From an uncultured Verrucomicrobiota bacterium (GTDB taxonomy: Bacteria; Verrucomicrobiota; Verrucomicrobiia; Limisphaerales; JADLHS01), in the NCBI GenBank assembly GCA_903828255.1, contig CAIKLQ010000671.1, forward strand, positions 1 to 40,786: a DNA stretch of 40,786 bases, read 5' to 3'. Positions within the stretch are counted from its first letter, which is position 1. The number at the start of each line of letters is the position of its first letter. Under the pieces are notes generated by a model, which searched no databases, was not told where the DNA came from, and saw only the letters and a program-made list of their open reading frames with translations. Below, piece by piece: positions 25,871 to 34,815 of the stretch. A program made the translations under genes and the position numbers.

Positions 25871-26095
25871 GCGGGGAAAGCTCGGGGTTATTGGGGGTTT
25901 CATGGATTCACGTTCCGGCACGTCGGCAAAAGCTGCCGTCAAGACGCGCATTTTTCCATGTGCATCGGGCAAAGAGTGCGATCCGAAGCGGGCGCGGAAA
26001 GGGTCGGCGTTGTCGAAGCGTAGCGGAGTGGGGCCGCAGTGGGTCACACGGCTGGCAAGATCCGCCTTGGGTCGGAGTTGGATCCTTGGGAGCGC

Positions 26096-26353
26096 TTATT
26101 CGCAGGCCAGTTCAATGGTGTGTCCGCAGACGCACTGAACCTTGATGCTGGTAACCCGGTCGCCATTCTTTACCAGCGTGACCTTGGGTTCACCAGCAGC
26201 GGGCGGCGTGGCGCGGGGCCCCAGGCCCGCCGCCGTGATGGGCCGAAAGGCTTCCGCCAACTTCGGATCCGACGGGGCTTTCGTTGGCGAAGCGCCTCCC
26301 GCCGGCGCGTTCGCAAACGCGGACGCGGACAAAGGTACAAAGCTCTTGGTCAT
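26096..26353 (-). CDS. Small protein with C-terminal CxCG motif
   Basis: I do not recognise this 85-residue product. The N-terminal half is Ala/Pro/Thr-rich and looks disordered. The end, VTSIKVQCVCGHTIELAC, has a CxCG plus a later Cys, which could bind zinc or form part of a ribbon. Its ATG overlaps the motB stop (ATGA), so it is probably made together with the stator. It is the last gene before the sigma-54 promoter gap. No signal peptide is evident. A role in stator regulation can only be guessed from position. Confidence 0.7.
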   Translation of the reverse strand: MTKSFVPLSASAFANAPAGGASPTKAPSDPKLAEAFRPITAAGLGPRATPPAAGEPKVTLVKNGDRVTSIKVQCVCGHTIELACE

Positions 26354-27120
26354 TGGGCTGAGTTCGTTTTTATCACCTGGTTAGTCGGGCTATCATCCAC
26401 ATGGCTGCCTTCCTGGATTTTGAGCAGCATGGAGACGCGGCGGTTGACTTCGGCGGCGGGGTTGTCTTTGTCCAGAGGCTGCGTTTCACCCAAGCCGGCC
26501 ACCTTGTAAATCTGTCCCTCCCCGGTGCCGTGCTGCAGGAGTTTGCGGCGTGCGGCATTGGCGCGGTCAGCGGAAAGTTCCCAACTCCCATAATCTTCGC
26601 GGAGCGGTTTGCGGCCGGCTTCCGTGTGGCCGGTCAATTCGACGGAGAACGTCGGGTAGCGGCCGACTTCCCACGCCAGCGTCGAGAACACCCAGGAGCC
26701 GTACGGCGTGAACTTGGCGCTGTCTCCTTCGAAAATCGCTTTCTGGGTGCGGTCGAAGATGTTGATCAGGAGGCCCTGGGAAGTCATGTCCATTTTGACC
26801 ACATTCTCGGTCTCGGAATCGGATCGGAGCAGCTTGGCGAGATCTTCAGTCATGCGCCGCAGGAGTTCGAGGTTCATGGCGGAAGGGGAATCGAAGCTGC
26901 CCTTCGATTTCTCGGTCGCTTGCGCGTCCTGAGTCGGCAGGATCCCGACGGACTGCTTGGTGGCGGAGGAGTAAGGGTTGCGAAAGGAACGCTCCACCGC
27001 CTCCTTGACCCGGGAATCCTGGGACGTCAACCACAGCACCAGAAACAGCGCCATCATCGAGGTGACAAAGTCCGCATAGGCAACTTTCCACGAGCCTCCG
27101 TGATGATTTCTTTTGCTCAT
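26350..27120 (-). CDS. motB: Stator protein MotB
   Basis: MotB anchors the stator to peptidoglycan and carries the ion-binding aspartate. The 256-residue product has one N-terminal membrane helix (WKVAYADFVTSMMALFLVLWL) with the essential Asp at residue 17. The C-terminal OmpA-like domain includes FSVELTGHTEAGRKP, ADRANAARRKLL and LGETQPLDKDNPAAEVNRRV. The plug-like segment lies between. It follows motA by 27 nt and overlaps the next small gene by 4 nt. Confidence 0.96.
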   Translation of the reverse strand: MSKRNHHGGSWKVAYADFVTSMMALFLVLWLTSQDSRVKEAVERSFRNPYSSATKQSVGILPTQDAQATEKSKGSFDSPSAMNLELLRRMTEDLAKLLRSDSETENVVKMDMTSQGLLINIFDRTQKAIFEGDSAKFTPYGSWVFSTLAWEVGRYPTFSVELTGHTEAGRKPLREDYGSWELSADRANAARRKLLQHGTGEGQIYKVAGLGETQPLDKDNPAAEVNRRVSMLLKIQEGSHVDDSPTNQVIKTNSAQ

Positions 27121-27147
27121 CGGGCGGGATGCGACACGCGGCGAGGT

Positions 27148-28026
27148 TCACTTCTTGGGCGCGCCCGTGCCGGCATTGAGCGGGCGCAACATTTCTTCCA
27201 ATTCGTCTGCGTCCGGGCGGAGTTCTTCGCTCAAACTGCGCCGGGCAAGTTCGACGGACATGCCCGGAGCCATCCCCCCGGCGAAACCGACGATCGCCGT
27301 CGAAATGCAACGAAAATACGCCAGTCGCGCCGCCATGTTGAATTCCATGTTTGTCGCGAGCGGACTCACGAAGCCATAAGCCAGAAAAATTCCCAAAAAC
27401 GTTCCGACCAGTGCTGCGGCCACTTTGAGGCCGATTTTTTCGATGGGCCCGGCGATGGCGGCCATGGTGTTCACGATGCCCAGCACGGCCGCCACGATGC
27501 CAAAGCCGGGCAGCGCGTCGGACGTTTTGTTCAGCACCATGATGGGAGCGTGACCCTCTTCCTCCATCCGGTGCAGGTCGGTCTCGAGCAACTGGCGCAA
27601 CTGATCCGGTTTGACCCGGCCATCAATGACCGGTTTCAACGCGGTGCAGAGAAAGTCCACTCCCTCCTTGTTCAGCGCCACGCGCGGATACCGCAGGAAG
27701 ATGGCACTGCTGGCGGGATTGATCAGGTGGTCCTCGAGCGCAACCAAGCCGTTGCGCCGGCCGAGCAGGAATAATTCATAGAGCACCTTGAAGAGTTCCT
27801 CGTATGACGGGCGCTTGAACGGGGTGCCCTTCATTGATTGGAAGATCTGCACCCCAATCTGGAGCAGCACCTTTTTTGGGGCCATGATGATCATGGCGCC
27901 CACCGCCGCCCCGCCGATGATGATGAATTCCGACAAATGCATCAGCGTGGCCAGGTTGCCTTCGGACATTACAAAACCGCCGGCAACCGACAGGAGCACA
28001 ATGATCGTGCCCAACAGGATGATCAT
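27148..28026 (-). CDS. motA: Stator protein MotA
   Basis: MotA forms the ion channel with MotB and pushes on the rotor through its cytoplasmic loop. The 292-residue product opens with two membrane helices (IILLGTIIVLLSVAGGFV, IIIGGAAVGAMIIM). The cytoplasmic region contains the GRRNGLVALEDHL segment. The C-terminal helix pair has DALPGFGIVAAVLGIVNTM and AALVGTFLGIFLAYGFVSPL. Length is close to that of E. coli MotA (295). The ATG overlaps the fliA stop (ATGA), so stator and sigma factor are translated together. Confidence 0.96.
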   Translation of the reverse strand: MIILLGTIIVLLSVAGGFVMSEGNLATLMHLSEFIIIGGAAVGAMIIMAPKKVLLQIGVQIFQSMKGTPFKRPSYEELFKVLYELFLLGRRNGLVALEDHLINPASSAIFLRYPRVALNKEGVDFLCTALKPVIDGRVKPDQLRQLLETDLHRMEEEGHAPIMVLNKTSDALPGFGIVAAVLGIVNTMAAIAGPIEKIGLKVAAALVGTFLGIFLAYGFVSPLATNMEFNMAARLAYFRCISTAIVGFAGGMAPGMSVELARRSLSEELRPDADELEEMLRPLNAGTGAPKK

Positions 28027-28865
28027 GAATGCCCCTCGCCTCCCCGCTGCAGCGCAAGACCTTCTTGCCGTTCGATGAAAGTGCGAATCGCCAGAATGGC
28101 TTGGGCATGAATCTGAGAGATGCGCGACTCGGTCAATCCGAAGGCTTCCGCAATCTCGCGTAGCCGCAGATCCTCAAAATAGTAGAGCGCCATGACCTTT
28201 TGCTGGATTTGCGGGAGTTGCTGGATGCGTTCCGCGACCAACGCTTTCAAATCGCTGCGCGCGGCACATGCCGCCGGATCGTCCTGGGTATCGTCGGCGA
28301 TGCTGTCATGCGGGGTGGTAACGTCGGACGTGTCGTTGTTGAACGCGGCATCCAGGCTGACAAACGCGACCGGCCGGATGTCATCCAGCCAAGTGCGGTA
28401 ATCCTCGAGCGACAGGCCCAAGCCGTGCGCCACCTGTTCCTCGCTGGGCAGGTGGCCCAATTTCTGTTCGAGATCCCCCAAAATCCTTTGGATTTTTCGC
28501 GCCTTTTCATGCACCAAGCGCGGCACCCAATCCAAGCGGCGCAGTTCATCGAGGATGGCCCCGCGAATTCGGAAGCGTGCGAACGTCTCGAACGCGGCCC
28601 CGCCACTCGTGCTGAAATTTCGCACCGCTTGGAGCAATCCCACCAATCCGGCACTGTTGAGATCATCCGCGCTGACATGGGGGGGCAACGTCATGGCGAT
28701 GCGGCCCACCACGGTCCGGACCAAGGGCAGATACCGCTCGATCAACTCGTTCTCGGCGCTTTCATCGCCTTCACGTTGGTACCGTTGCCACAAGTCTTGA
28801 GGCAAGGGTTGCGCTTTTCGCGCGGTGCCATAGGCATCTTCGTCCACCAGAGAGTAGGCAGTCAT
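28023..28865 (-). CDS. fliA: Flagellar sigma-28 factor FliA
   Basis: FliA directs RNA polymerase to late flagellar promoters. The start ATG at 28865 overlaps the stop of the small membrane protein (ATGA); a longer frame adds 36 non-conserved residues. The 280-residue product has region 2 (NELIERYLPLVRTVVGRIA, DDLNSAGLVGLLQAV, FETFARFRIRGAILDELR, LDWVPR) and region 3 (ARKIQRILGDLEQKLG). Region 4 carries VMALYYFEDLRLREIAEAF and GLTESRISQIHAQAI. No FlgM anti-sigma factor is seen in this window, and I found no convincing sigma-28 promoter. Confidence 0.96.
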   Translation of the reverse strand: MTAYSLVDEDAYGTARKAQPLPQDLWQRYQREGDESAENELIERYLPLVRTVVGRIAMTLPPHVSADDLNSAGLVGLLQAVRNFSTSGGAAFETFARFRIRGAILDELRRLDWVPRLVHEKARKIQRILGDLEQKLGHLPSEEQVAHGLGLSLEDYRTWLDDIRPVAFVSLDAAFNNDTSDVTTPHDSIADDTQDDPAACAARSDLKALVAERIQQLPQIQQKVMALYYFEDLRLREIAEAFGLTESRISQIHAQAILAIRTFIERQEGLALQRGGEGHS

Positions 28866-29110
28866 TTCTTTTGTCCCGTGGTTGATTGTGATTTTTGTCG
28901 CGCGGCGATTTCGGCCATGCGGCGTTGTTCCAGCGAAGCCCGCAGGCCGCGCAGACAAACGCCCCCCCACCATCGCATCAGCAAGCCCAAGCCGACGGCG
29001 GCGACGGTGGCATGGAGGAAAATTGTCGGCCAGTCACTCCGCGTTATGAGTCCCAGCCCGATCCCTAGGAGAAACCCGATCCCCGTCCCGGTTAGAAGAA
29101 ACATTTTCAT
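28862..29110 (-). CDS. Small two-helix membrane protein upstream of fliA
   Basis: I do not recognise it. From the ATG at 29110 (or the ATG two codons later, which has AGGA at a good distance) the product is about 80 residues. It has two hydrophobic segments (FLLTGTGIGFLLGIGLGLI and IFLHATVAAVGLGLLM) and a basic, Gln-rich cytoplasmic tail. The longer frame from 29215 would include residues encoded by the ATTCTTC repeat and is unlikely. It lies between flhF and fliA, with an ATGA overlap to fliA. In other bacteria flhG often follows flhF; this is not FlhG. Confidence 0.7.
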   Translation of the reverse strand: MKMFLLTGTGIGFLLGIGLGLITRSDWPTIFLHATVAAVGLGLLMRWWGGVCLRGLRASLEQRRMAEIAARQKSQSTTGQKK

Positions 29111-29203
29111 CCTGATAACATTTACCGTCTGTGTTGAGCAAAACGTCTGCCAAACAAGGATTGAATGCAAGAATGAAGAATCGAAGGCGAAGCGCCGGTT
29201 CGC

Positions 29204-29227
29204 TTCATTCTTCATTCTTCATTCTTC
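29204..29227. repeat. Heptamer repeat TTCATTC between flhF and the small membrane gene
   Basis: Three perfect TTCATTC units are followed by a partial one. An inverted partner (GAATGAAGAAT, from 29171) lies to the left, so the interval can fold into an imperfect hairpin directly after the flhF stop. Confidence 0.75.
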
Positions 29228-29234
29228 CTTTGGG

Positions 29235-30332
29235 TTATGCCCCCGCTAGGCGGGGAATGAGCAACTCGGGGGCGGCGACCAGAAAGTCACCGGGAATATT
29301 TTGCCCACCCGACAGGAACCGGAGGGTGAAATTTGTGCCGAGCACGAAATTCCAAAGTTTGATTCGCCGTTTCTCTTCGTCGGTGTGCGTGAAGATGACA
29401 TCGCTCACCGGCAACGCCGCAAACGCCCGCGCCTGGGCCAGCGTCACCGTAACATCGTATGCGGCGTTGAGTACCAGATGCACTTGGGCGTTGGGAATGG
29501 CTCCCAACCGGGCTGCCAATTCCTGCAAGCCGGTCACGTCATGGGCATTTACACCCGGCAAATCCACAAAACCCGTGTCAAAACCCGTGAGGGCCTGACC
29601 GACATTCCATTCGCGTTCGACGGGCACATCCAAAATCTCGCCGTAAAAGTCCAATAGGCCCGCGATGTTGGCCCCGCGGCCATCCAGTCGCCAAGCCCGT
29701 GCGGTACCGCCGTCGGTCAAAATGGACTTGGTCAGCCATTTGCAAAGAGCCGTCGTCTTGCCGGAGCCGGGCGGCCCGACAAACACATGCATCGTGGGGG
29801 CGCTGCCCTTCGTGCTGGCCAGCGGTCGCCAGAAACTCGCCAGCGCCGCGCGAATAATTCCCAGTTCTTGCGCGAGTGACGGGGGCGGCAGGTCGCCATA
29901 TTGGGACTGCGCCCGCTCGATTACTTTTTCCATGTGCAGCGGCTGCAACCCCATTTGGACCAGCACTGCCCCGCTGCGCCAAAGTCCTTTGACCAGGGCG
30001 GGATCGGTCCCGGCTGATGGCGGCGTCCCATTGGGTTTCAGGAAATCGGAACCATCGGAATCCAATTGATTCAGATGTTGCCCCCCGGGCGGAGGCGCGT
30101 TTCCGTTCCACTCTCCAGCCTCCGACGTTTTCTGGGGAAGCGGCGTTGGAGCGCCATCCCCCGGCTCCGGCACGCCCACCAACACTTCCAACTGCGGCTT
30201 GCGCCACAACCGACTCAAGCCGCTGGTGGGCGACTGGGTCACACTCAGCACCACCGCGCTGGGCCCAAGTTCGGAGCGGATTTGGCCGACGGCATCAGCG
30301 GCGTCGCGAGCGAGAAAGCGGGTGACGTTCAT
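29235..30332 (-). CDS. flhF: Flagellar SRP-like GTPase FlhF (degenerate GTPase motifs)
   Basis: FlhF sets the place, often polar, where the flagellum is built. The 365-residue product has the N-terminal B-domain start (MNVTRFLARDAADAVGQIRS) and an N-domain. Its G-domain has an intact P-loop, GPPGSGKTT at 186-194. Other GTPase motifs deviate: where family members have DTYR there is LDGRG (216-220), DTAG is replaced by DLPG (257-260), and TKLDE by THTDE (315-319). GTP hydrolysis may be weak or lost. Its ATG overlaps the flhA stop (30329-30332). Confidence 0.92.
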   Translation of the reverse strand: MNVTRFLARDAADAVGQIRSELGPSAVVLSVTQSPTSGLSRLWRKPQLEVLVGVPEPGDGAPTPLPQKTSEAGEWNGNAPPPGGQHLNQLDSDGSDFLKPNGTPPSAGTDPALVKGLWRSGAVLVQMGLQPLHMEKVIERAQSQYGDLPPPSLAQELGIIRAALASFWRPLASTKGSAPTMHVFVGPPGSGKTTALCKWLTKSILTDGGTARAWRLDGRGANIAGLLDFYGEILDVPVEREWNVGQALTGFDTGFVDLPGVNAHDVTGLQELAARLGAIPNAQVHLVLNAAYDVTVTLAQARAFAALPVSDVIFTHTDEEKRRIKLWNFVLGTNFTLRFLSGGQNIPGDFLVAAPELLIPRLAGA

Positions 30333-32437
30333 ACGAGAGACGGGATGGTTGCGGCGCTTTGGATTTCAACGCGCGCCGGAATTTCCGAATAGGAAATGAC
30401 GGTGAGATCCGCGAAAGCGGATTCAAAGAACCGGCGGAAGCACAGCCGAATTTGCGGCGAGCACAACACCACGGGGGGATGCCCGGCGGCGAGCATTTGC
30501 TGCACGAGCTTGCTGAGCGAGTCGGAGATGTGCCGCGCCAACCCGGGCTCCATCACCAGCGAAAGCTCGGTGGCGGTCTGGCGGACGCCTTGGGCGAGGG
30601 TTTGTTCCAGCCGCGGATCGAGCGTGATAGCGCGCAAACTGCCGCCCGGTTGCTGGTAGGGCCGGCTGATTTGCGGGCCGATGGCTCGGCGGGCGTGTTC
30701 GGAAAGCTCGTCCGGATTTTTCGTGAACGGCGCGTGGTCGCTCACTTTCTCGAGGATGCCGGAGAGGTTGCGGATGGAGATGCCTTCGGCCAGCAGGTTT
30801 TGGAGAATTCGTTGCACCTGCCCGACGTTGAGTTGGGCCGGAACCAGTTCGTTCACCAGTGTCGGGTGCGTCAGCTTGAGATTGTCGAGCAACACCTGAA
30901 CGTCCTGCCGGCTGAGAATTTCGTGGCTGCGGCGGCGGACGGTTTCGCTCAGATGGGTGACCAGCACGGAGGGCGCATCCACCACCGTAAAGCCGCCCAC
31001 CTCGGCGTTTTTCCGCTCGGCGTCAGTGACCCAGGTGGCAGGCAGTTGGAAGACCGGTTCGATGGTCGGCACGCCTTTGAGCACGACTTTACTCTTGGCG
31101 GCGTTCATCGCGAGCCAATGCCCCGGCCGGAGTTCGCCCTGCGCGACCGGATTGCCCTTGAGCAGGAAGCGGTATTCGTTCGGGCCGAGCTGCACGTTGT
31201 CGCGCAAGCGAATGGGCGGAATAATGACGCCCATTTCTTGCGCGAAATTCCGGCGCACGCTGGTCACCCGTTCGAGTAAATCGCCCCCGCGCCGCTTGTC
31301 CGCGAGCGCGACCAAGCCGTAACCTAACTCGACCTGGAACGGGTCCAGATGCAGCAGTTCTTCCAGCTTGTCCAAGGACTTGGTTTCGCCTGGTGCCGCC
31401 GCCGCCGCGGCGGCTCCGCCCGCACCTTTGGCCGCCCCGCTCGCCGCCGCTCCGGCGAGGGCCGGTTCGAGCGGACCATGCCGGTAAAGGGTGTAAGCCA
31501 GCAGACCGGAAAGCCCGCCCAGAACCACGAAGGGGAAAAATGGCAGCCCGGGCACGAGCGCGAAGACGCCCATCATCGCCGCCAGCACGGCCATCGCGCG
31601 GGGATAGAGCAGTAATTGGCGGCCCATCTCCTCGCCAAGATCATTCTTGGACGCAGCGCGCGTCACCAAGATGCCCGCCGCCGTGGAGGTGATTAGCGCC
31701 GGGATTTGCGAAACCAAACCGTCGCCGATGGAAAGAATGGTGAAGCGCTGCAACGCCTCGGTCATCGTCATGCCCTTTTGCGCGATGCCGACGGCAAAAC
31801 CACCGACGATGTTGATGAGGGTGATGAGGATGGCGGCTACCGCATCACCCCGGACAAATTTGCTGGCCCCGTCCATCGCGCCGTAGAAATCCGCCTCCTG
31901 CTCGACGCCCTTGCGGCGCACCCGCGCCTCGGCTTCGGTGATGACGCCGGCGTTCAGTTCGGCGTCCACGGCCATCTGTTTGCCGGGCATGGCGTCGAGG
32001 GTGAACCGCGCCGCGACCTCGGCAATGCGCCCGGCGCCCTTGGTGATCACGATGAAATTGATCAACACCAAAATCAGGAAGACCACCATCCCGACGACGT
32101 AATTGCCGCGGACGACGAAATTGCCGAACGCCTCGATGATGTGGCCAGCGTAACCGTCCAGCAGGATCAGCCGCGTGGAGGCGACGTTGAGCGCTAGGCG
32201 GAACAGCGTGAGAAAGAGGAGCAACGTCGGGAAGCTGCTGAAGTCAGAGGGCTGCCGGACGTAGAGAATCACCAACAGCGTGAGCAGCGAAAGCGCGATG
32301 CTGATGGTGAGCAGGCCGTCCAAAATCCAAGGGGCCACGGGCAGGATCAGCAACATCACCGTGCCGAACAATCCAGTGATGAGCCACAGGTCGCTGTGGC
32401 GCAGGAAACGTCGCAAATTGGTGCTGAGACTGGTCAT
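30329..32437 (-). CDS. flhA: Export gate protein FlhA
   Basis: FlhA is the large subunit of the flagellar type III export gate in the inner membrane. Its cytoplasmic ring docks chaperone-substrate complexes. The 702-residue product, close to the family norm, has about eight membrane helices in the first 320 residues. The FHIPEP-region equivalent is seen as ATRFTLDAMPGKQMAVDAEL, then ARVRRKGVEQEADFYGAMDG and SKFVRGDAVAAILIT. An Ala/Gly-rich linker (330-355) precedes the cytoplasmic domain, which has MGVIIPPIRLRDN and VLVTHLSETVRRRSHEIL. It follows flhB by 6 nt. Confidence 0.98.
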   Translation of the reverse strand: MTSLSTNLRRFLRHSDLWLITGLFGTVMLLILPVAPWILDGLLTISIALSLLTLLVILYVRQPSDFSSFPTLLLFLTLFRLALNVASTRLILLDGYAGHIIEAFGNFVVRGNYVVGMVVFLILVLINFIVITKGAGRIAEVAARFTLDAMPGKQMAVDAELNAGVITEAEARVRRKGVEQEADFYGAMDGASKFVRGDAVAAILITLINIVGGFAVGIAQKGMTMTEALQRFTILSIGDGLVSQIPALITSTAAGILVTRAASKNDLGEEMGRQLLLYPRAMAVLAAMMGVFALVPGLPFFPFVVLGGLSGLLAYTLYRHGPLEPALAGAAASGAAKGAGGAAAAAAAPGETKSLDKLEELLHLDPFQVELGYGLVALADKRRGGDLLERVTSVRRNFAQEMGVIIPPIRLRDNVQLGPNEYRFLLKGNPVAQGELRPGHWLAMNAAKSKVVLKGVPTIEPVFQLPATWVTDAERKNAEVGGFTVVDAPSVLVTHLSETVRRRSHEILSRQDVQVLLDNLKLTHPTLVNELVPAQLNVGQVQRILQNLLAEGISIRNLSGILEKVSDHAPFTKNPDELSEHARRAIGPQISRPYQQPGGSLRAITLDPRLEQTLAQGVRQTATELSLVMEPGLARHISDSLSKLVQQMLAAGHPPVVLCSPQIRLCFRRFFESAFADLTVISYSEIPARVEIQSAATIPSLV

Positions 32438-32443
32438 GATTCG

Positions 32444-33544
32444 TCAGCGAGTTTCCGGTGCGGCGACCGTGTTCGCCTGCGTGTAGTAGCGGTAGGGATT
32501 CGTGCGATACACGTAGGCCAGCACCTCCGCAACTGCGGCAAAGAGCTGCGCCGGGATTTCCCGTCCCACCTTGCCGTACTTGAACATAAGCCGAGCCAGG
32601 AGCTTGTTCTCCACAATCGGCACGCCGCTCTGCCGAGCGATTTCGCGGATTTGCGCGGCGTTCTTGCGAATACCTTTGGCGACCAGGAGCGGCGCCTGCA
32701 TCGAATTGCGGTCGTAGCGCAGGGCGATGGCGATGTGCGTGGGGTTCGTAACCACGACATCCGCCTTGGTAACGTCGGCCATCATCTGGCGCTTGGAGCG
32801 GCCGAGCATCCGGCGGCGGCGGCTCTTGATTTGCGGATTGCCTTCGCTGCCTTTCGATTCTTCCTTTACCTCTTCGCGCGTCATCATCTGGTCTTGGTGC
32901 GTCTGCCAGAATTGGTAACCATAGTCCGCCGCGGCAACCACGCCGAGCGCCAGCAGCAACCGCAGCGCGATCTTGAGGCTCGTTTCCGCAAGGAAGCCGG
33001 CGAAAGCCGGCAAGCTGACCGCCGACGTGAAAACCGGGGAACCAATCACTTCCTTGATGGTGTTGTAAGTCAGCGCGCAAATCAGCAGCATCTTGAAGAT
33101 GGCCACCACAGTCGGCACAGCTGAGCGGCCGGAAAAAACCCGCTTGAATCCCGCCACGGGATCGAGGCGCTCCCAATGAACGCCGAGGACTTCGGACGCG
33201 ATATTGAAACGATTTTGAATCGCGCCCGCCAGCAAGCCCCCGAGCATCGCCGAGAGCACGACCGGGGCGGTGCATTGCATGAACACGAGGGAGCCGCGCC
33301 AGGCCGAACCTTGCAGGGAATTGATGCTAAGCGGGGTGTCGTGCAAATGGCCGAGGATGGCCGCCGTGCTGCCAGTCAGCATGCGCCACATTTCCGCGCC
33401 GGTGAACGACAGGGCGCACATGACGCCGAGCAAAACGAACACCGTCTGCACCTCGACACTGCGCGCGAACTGACCTTGCTTTTGCGCCTGCTCCAGCTTG
33501 CGTGGCGTCGGCTGCTCTGTTTTCTCGCCGAGTTGTTCGCTCAT
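32444..33544 (-). CDS. flhB: Export switch protein FlhB
   Basis: FlhB switches export specificity from hook to filament proteins after self-cleavage. The 366-residue product begins EKTEQPTPRKLEQAQKQGQ, has four membrane helices and a cytoplasmic domain with the self-cleaving NPTH (VVVTNPTHIAIALRYD, near 271). It ends with the conserved VPIVENKLLARLMF and VGREIPAQLFAAVAEVLAYV. It partners with FliK, encoded at the start of this block. A 184-nt gap separates it from fliR. Confidence 0.98.
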   Translation of the reverse strand: MSEQLGEKTEQPTPRKLEQAQKQGQFARSVEVQTVFVLLGVMCALSFTGAEMWRMLTGSTAAILGHLHDTPLSINSLQGSAWRGSLVFMQCTAPVVLSAMLGGLLAGAIQNRFNIASEVLGVHWERLDPVAGFKRVFSGRSAVPTVVAIFKMLLICALTYNTIKEVIGSPVFTSAVSLPAFAGFLAETSLKIALRLLLALGVVAAADYGYQFWQTHQDQMMTREEVKEESKGSEGNPQIKSRRRRMLGRSKRQMMADVTKADVVVTNPTHIAIALRYDRNSMQAPLLVAKGIRKNAAQIREIARQSGVPIVENKLLARLMFKYGKVGREIPAQLFAAVAEVLAYVYRTNPYRYYTQANTVAAPETR

Positions 33545-33677
33545 GGGATTTGGGGAAATGAAGCGTCCGGACCCACCGCCATCAGTGCGTCCGGCTGCAT
33601 TGTTGATTCTTCATTCCTAAGAGCTTTTCGCAAAACCGGCACCGCGAACGGGACTCCGCGCTCAAATTTCGCAGATT

Positions 33678-33699
33678 GCCGCCGACAAACCTCGGCGGC
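33678..33699 (-). repeat. Perfect hairpin between fliR and flhB
   Basis: GCCGCCGA and TCGGCGGC form an 8-bp stem with a 6-nt loop about 30 nt after the fliR stop. The minus strand continues without a U-tract, so it is not a standard terminator. It could pause transcription or protect the upstream message. Confidence 0.5.
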
Positions 33700-33728
33700 T
33701 CCGGAGTTTTGAAAAAGTCTCATGATTC

Positions 33729-34493
33729 TTAATTCTTCCCGAGAAACTGGGCCACGCGCATCATGTCCTCGGGCAAGCGGTGGAGCCCGTTGAGAATGTG
33801 CTGCGCGGAGATCTCCATGGTGAGTCCGAACACCACCAACCCGCAGATGATGCGCACCGCAAAGCTTTCGGCGAAGACATTCATTTGCGGCACCAGCCGT
33901 CCCAGAAAGCCGAGCAGCAACATGGCCAGAAACGAGGCTGCCATCATCGGCCCCGCGATCTGAATCCCCACGACGAATACCCGGCGGGTGTGATCCAGGA
34001 TGTTCGTAAAGAGCACTTCGCGCAGTTGCACCCCGCCGATCGGCACCATCGTGTAGGTGTATTGAAAACCCGTCAGCAGCCAGTGGTGCATGTCCAGCGT
34101 CATCATCAGCATCACGGTTAGCACAAACATGACCATGCCCGTCACCTGCGTGGGCCGCCCGTTGGCCGGATCCATGACGGTCGCCATGCTCAGGCCCATA
34201 TCGTTGCCCATCATCTGGCCCGCAAAATCCGCCGCGAAGAAAACCATCCGGGTGACGAATCCGATCACCAATCCGCAGAGCACCTCCTGGGTGAATAGCC
34301 CGAGCCAATCCAGAAATACCAAGTGCTCGAGCGGGAAGTGCGGCAGCGTGGGCGCAATCAGTATCGCGAGCACCCCGCCCAGCGCCACGCGCAATCTCAC
34401 GGGCACATGCAGCATCGTGAAAAGCGGCAAGGTAACCAGGAACGCGCTCGCCCGCACGAAGACCAGCATCCAGTTGGTTAAGTCCCAGGGCAT
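33729..34493 (-). CDS. fliR: Export gate protein FliR
   Basis: FliR is part of the FliP-FliQ-FliR channel of the flagellar export gate. The 254-residue product is strongly hydrophobic with about six membrane segments. Family features include LVFVRASAFLVTLPLF near residue 9, GLVIGFVTRMVFFAADFAGQ, and the C-terminal GFLGRLVPQMNVF. It starts 4 nt after fliQ. A longer overlapping frame (33541-34497) in another phase is a shadow. Confidence 0.97.
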   Translation of the reverse strand: MPWDLTNWMLVFVRASAFLVTLPLFTMLHVPVRLRVALGGVLAILIAPTLPHFPLEHLVFLDWLGLFTQEVLCGLVIGFVTRMVFFAADFAGQMMGNDMGLSMATVMDPANGRPTQVTGMVMFVLTVMLMMTLDMHHWLLTGFQYTYTMVPIGGVQLREVLFTNILDHTRRVFVVGIQIAGPMMAASFLAMLLLGFLGRLVPQMNVFAESFAVRIICGLVVFGLTMEISAQHILNGLHRLPEDMMRVAQFLGKN

Positions 34494-34497
34494 GCAT

Positions 34498-34767
34498 TCA
34501 CATGGCCATTTGCGGAATTTTCTCGATGATGCTGGCAGTGAATCCGACCAGTTGGCGGATCAGCCAGGGCAGCAGCAGCAGCAGCAAGCCCAGCACGCAC
34601 AGCGCTTTGGGCACAAAGCTGAGTGTCTGTTCGTTGATGGAAGTGACCGCCTGGAACAGGCTGATGACCAGGCCCGCGATCATCGCCATGCCGAGAAAGG
34701 GCGCGGACACGAGGATCGCCTGATAAATCACGGTCTTCAAAAGCTCCACGGCGAATTCTGGATTCAT
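34498..34767 (-). CDS. fliQ: Export gate protein FliQ
   Basis: FliQ is a small channel subunit of the export gate. The 89-residue product has the two expected membrane helices (AILVSAPFLGMAMIAGLVIS and ALCVLGLLLLLLPWLIRQL) with the conserved LFQAVTSINEQTLSFVPK between them. Length matches the family. A 134-bp gap with AAACTCAG repeats lies between it and fliP. Confidence 0.97.
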   Translation of the reverse strand: MNPEFAVELLKTVIYQAILVSAPFLGMAMIAGLVISLFQAVTSINEQTLSFVPKALCVLGLLLLLLPWLIRQLVGFTASIIEKIPQMAM

Positions 34768-34815
34768 AATGTGCTGGGGGAGGTCTGATGCGTAATCCGT
34801 GATGCGGAATACCCA

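Noticed and set aside
26401-27774. 457-codon plus-strand frame
   Set aside because: It lies opposite motB and motA, whose motifs are unmistakable; its composition is Arg/Gly/His-rich without domains. It is a GC-rich antisense shadow.
32244-33275. 343-codon minus-strand frame across flhB and flhA
   Set aside because: It is out of phase with both genes, each of which is clearly identified.
33541-34497. 318-codon minus-strand frame overlapping fliR
   Set aside because: It is out of phase with fliR, rich in Arg/Ala/Gly/His, and has no membrane segments or known motif.
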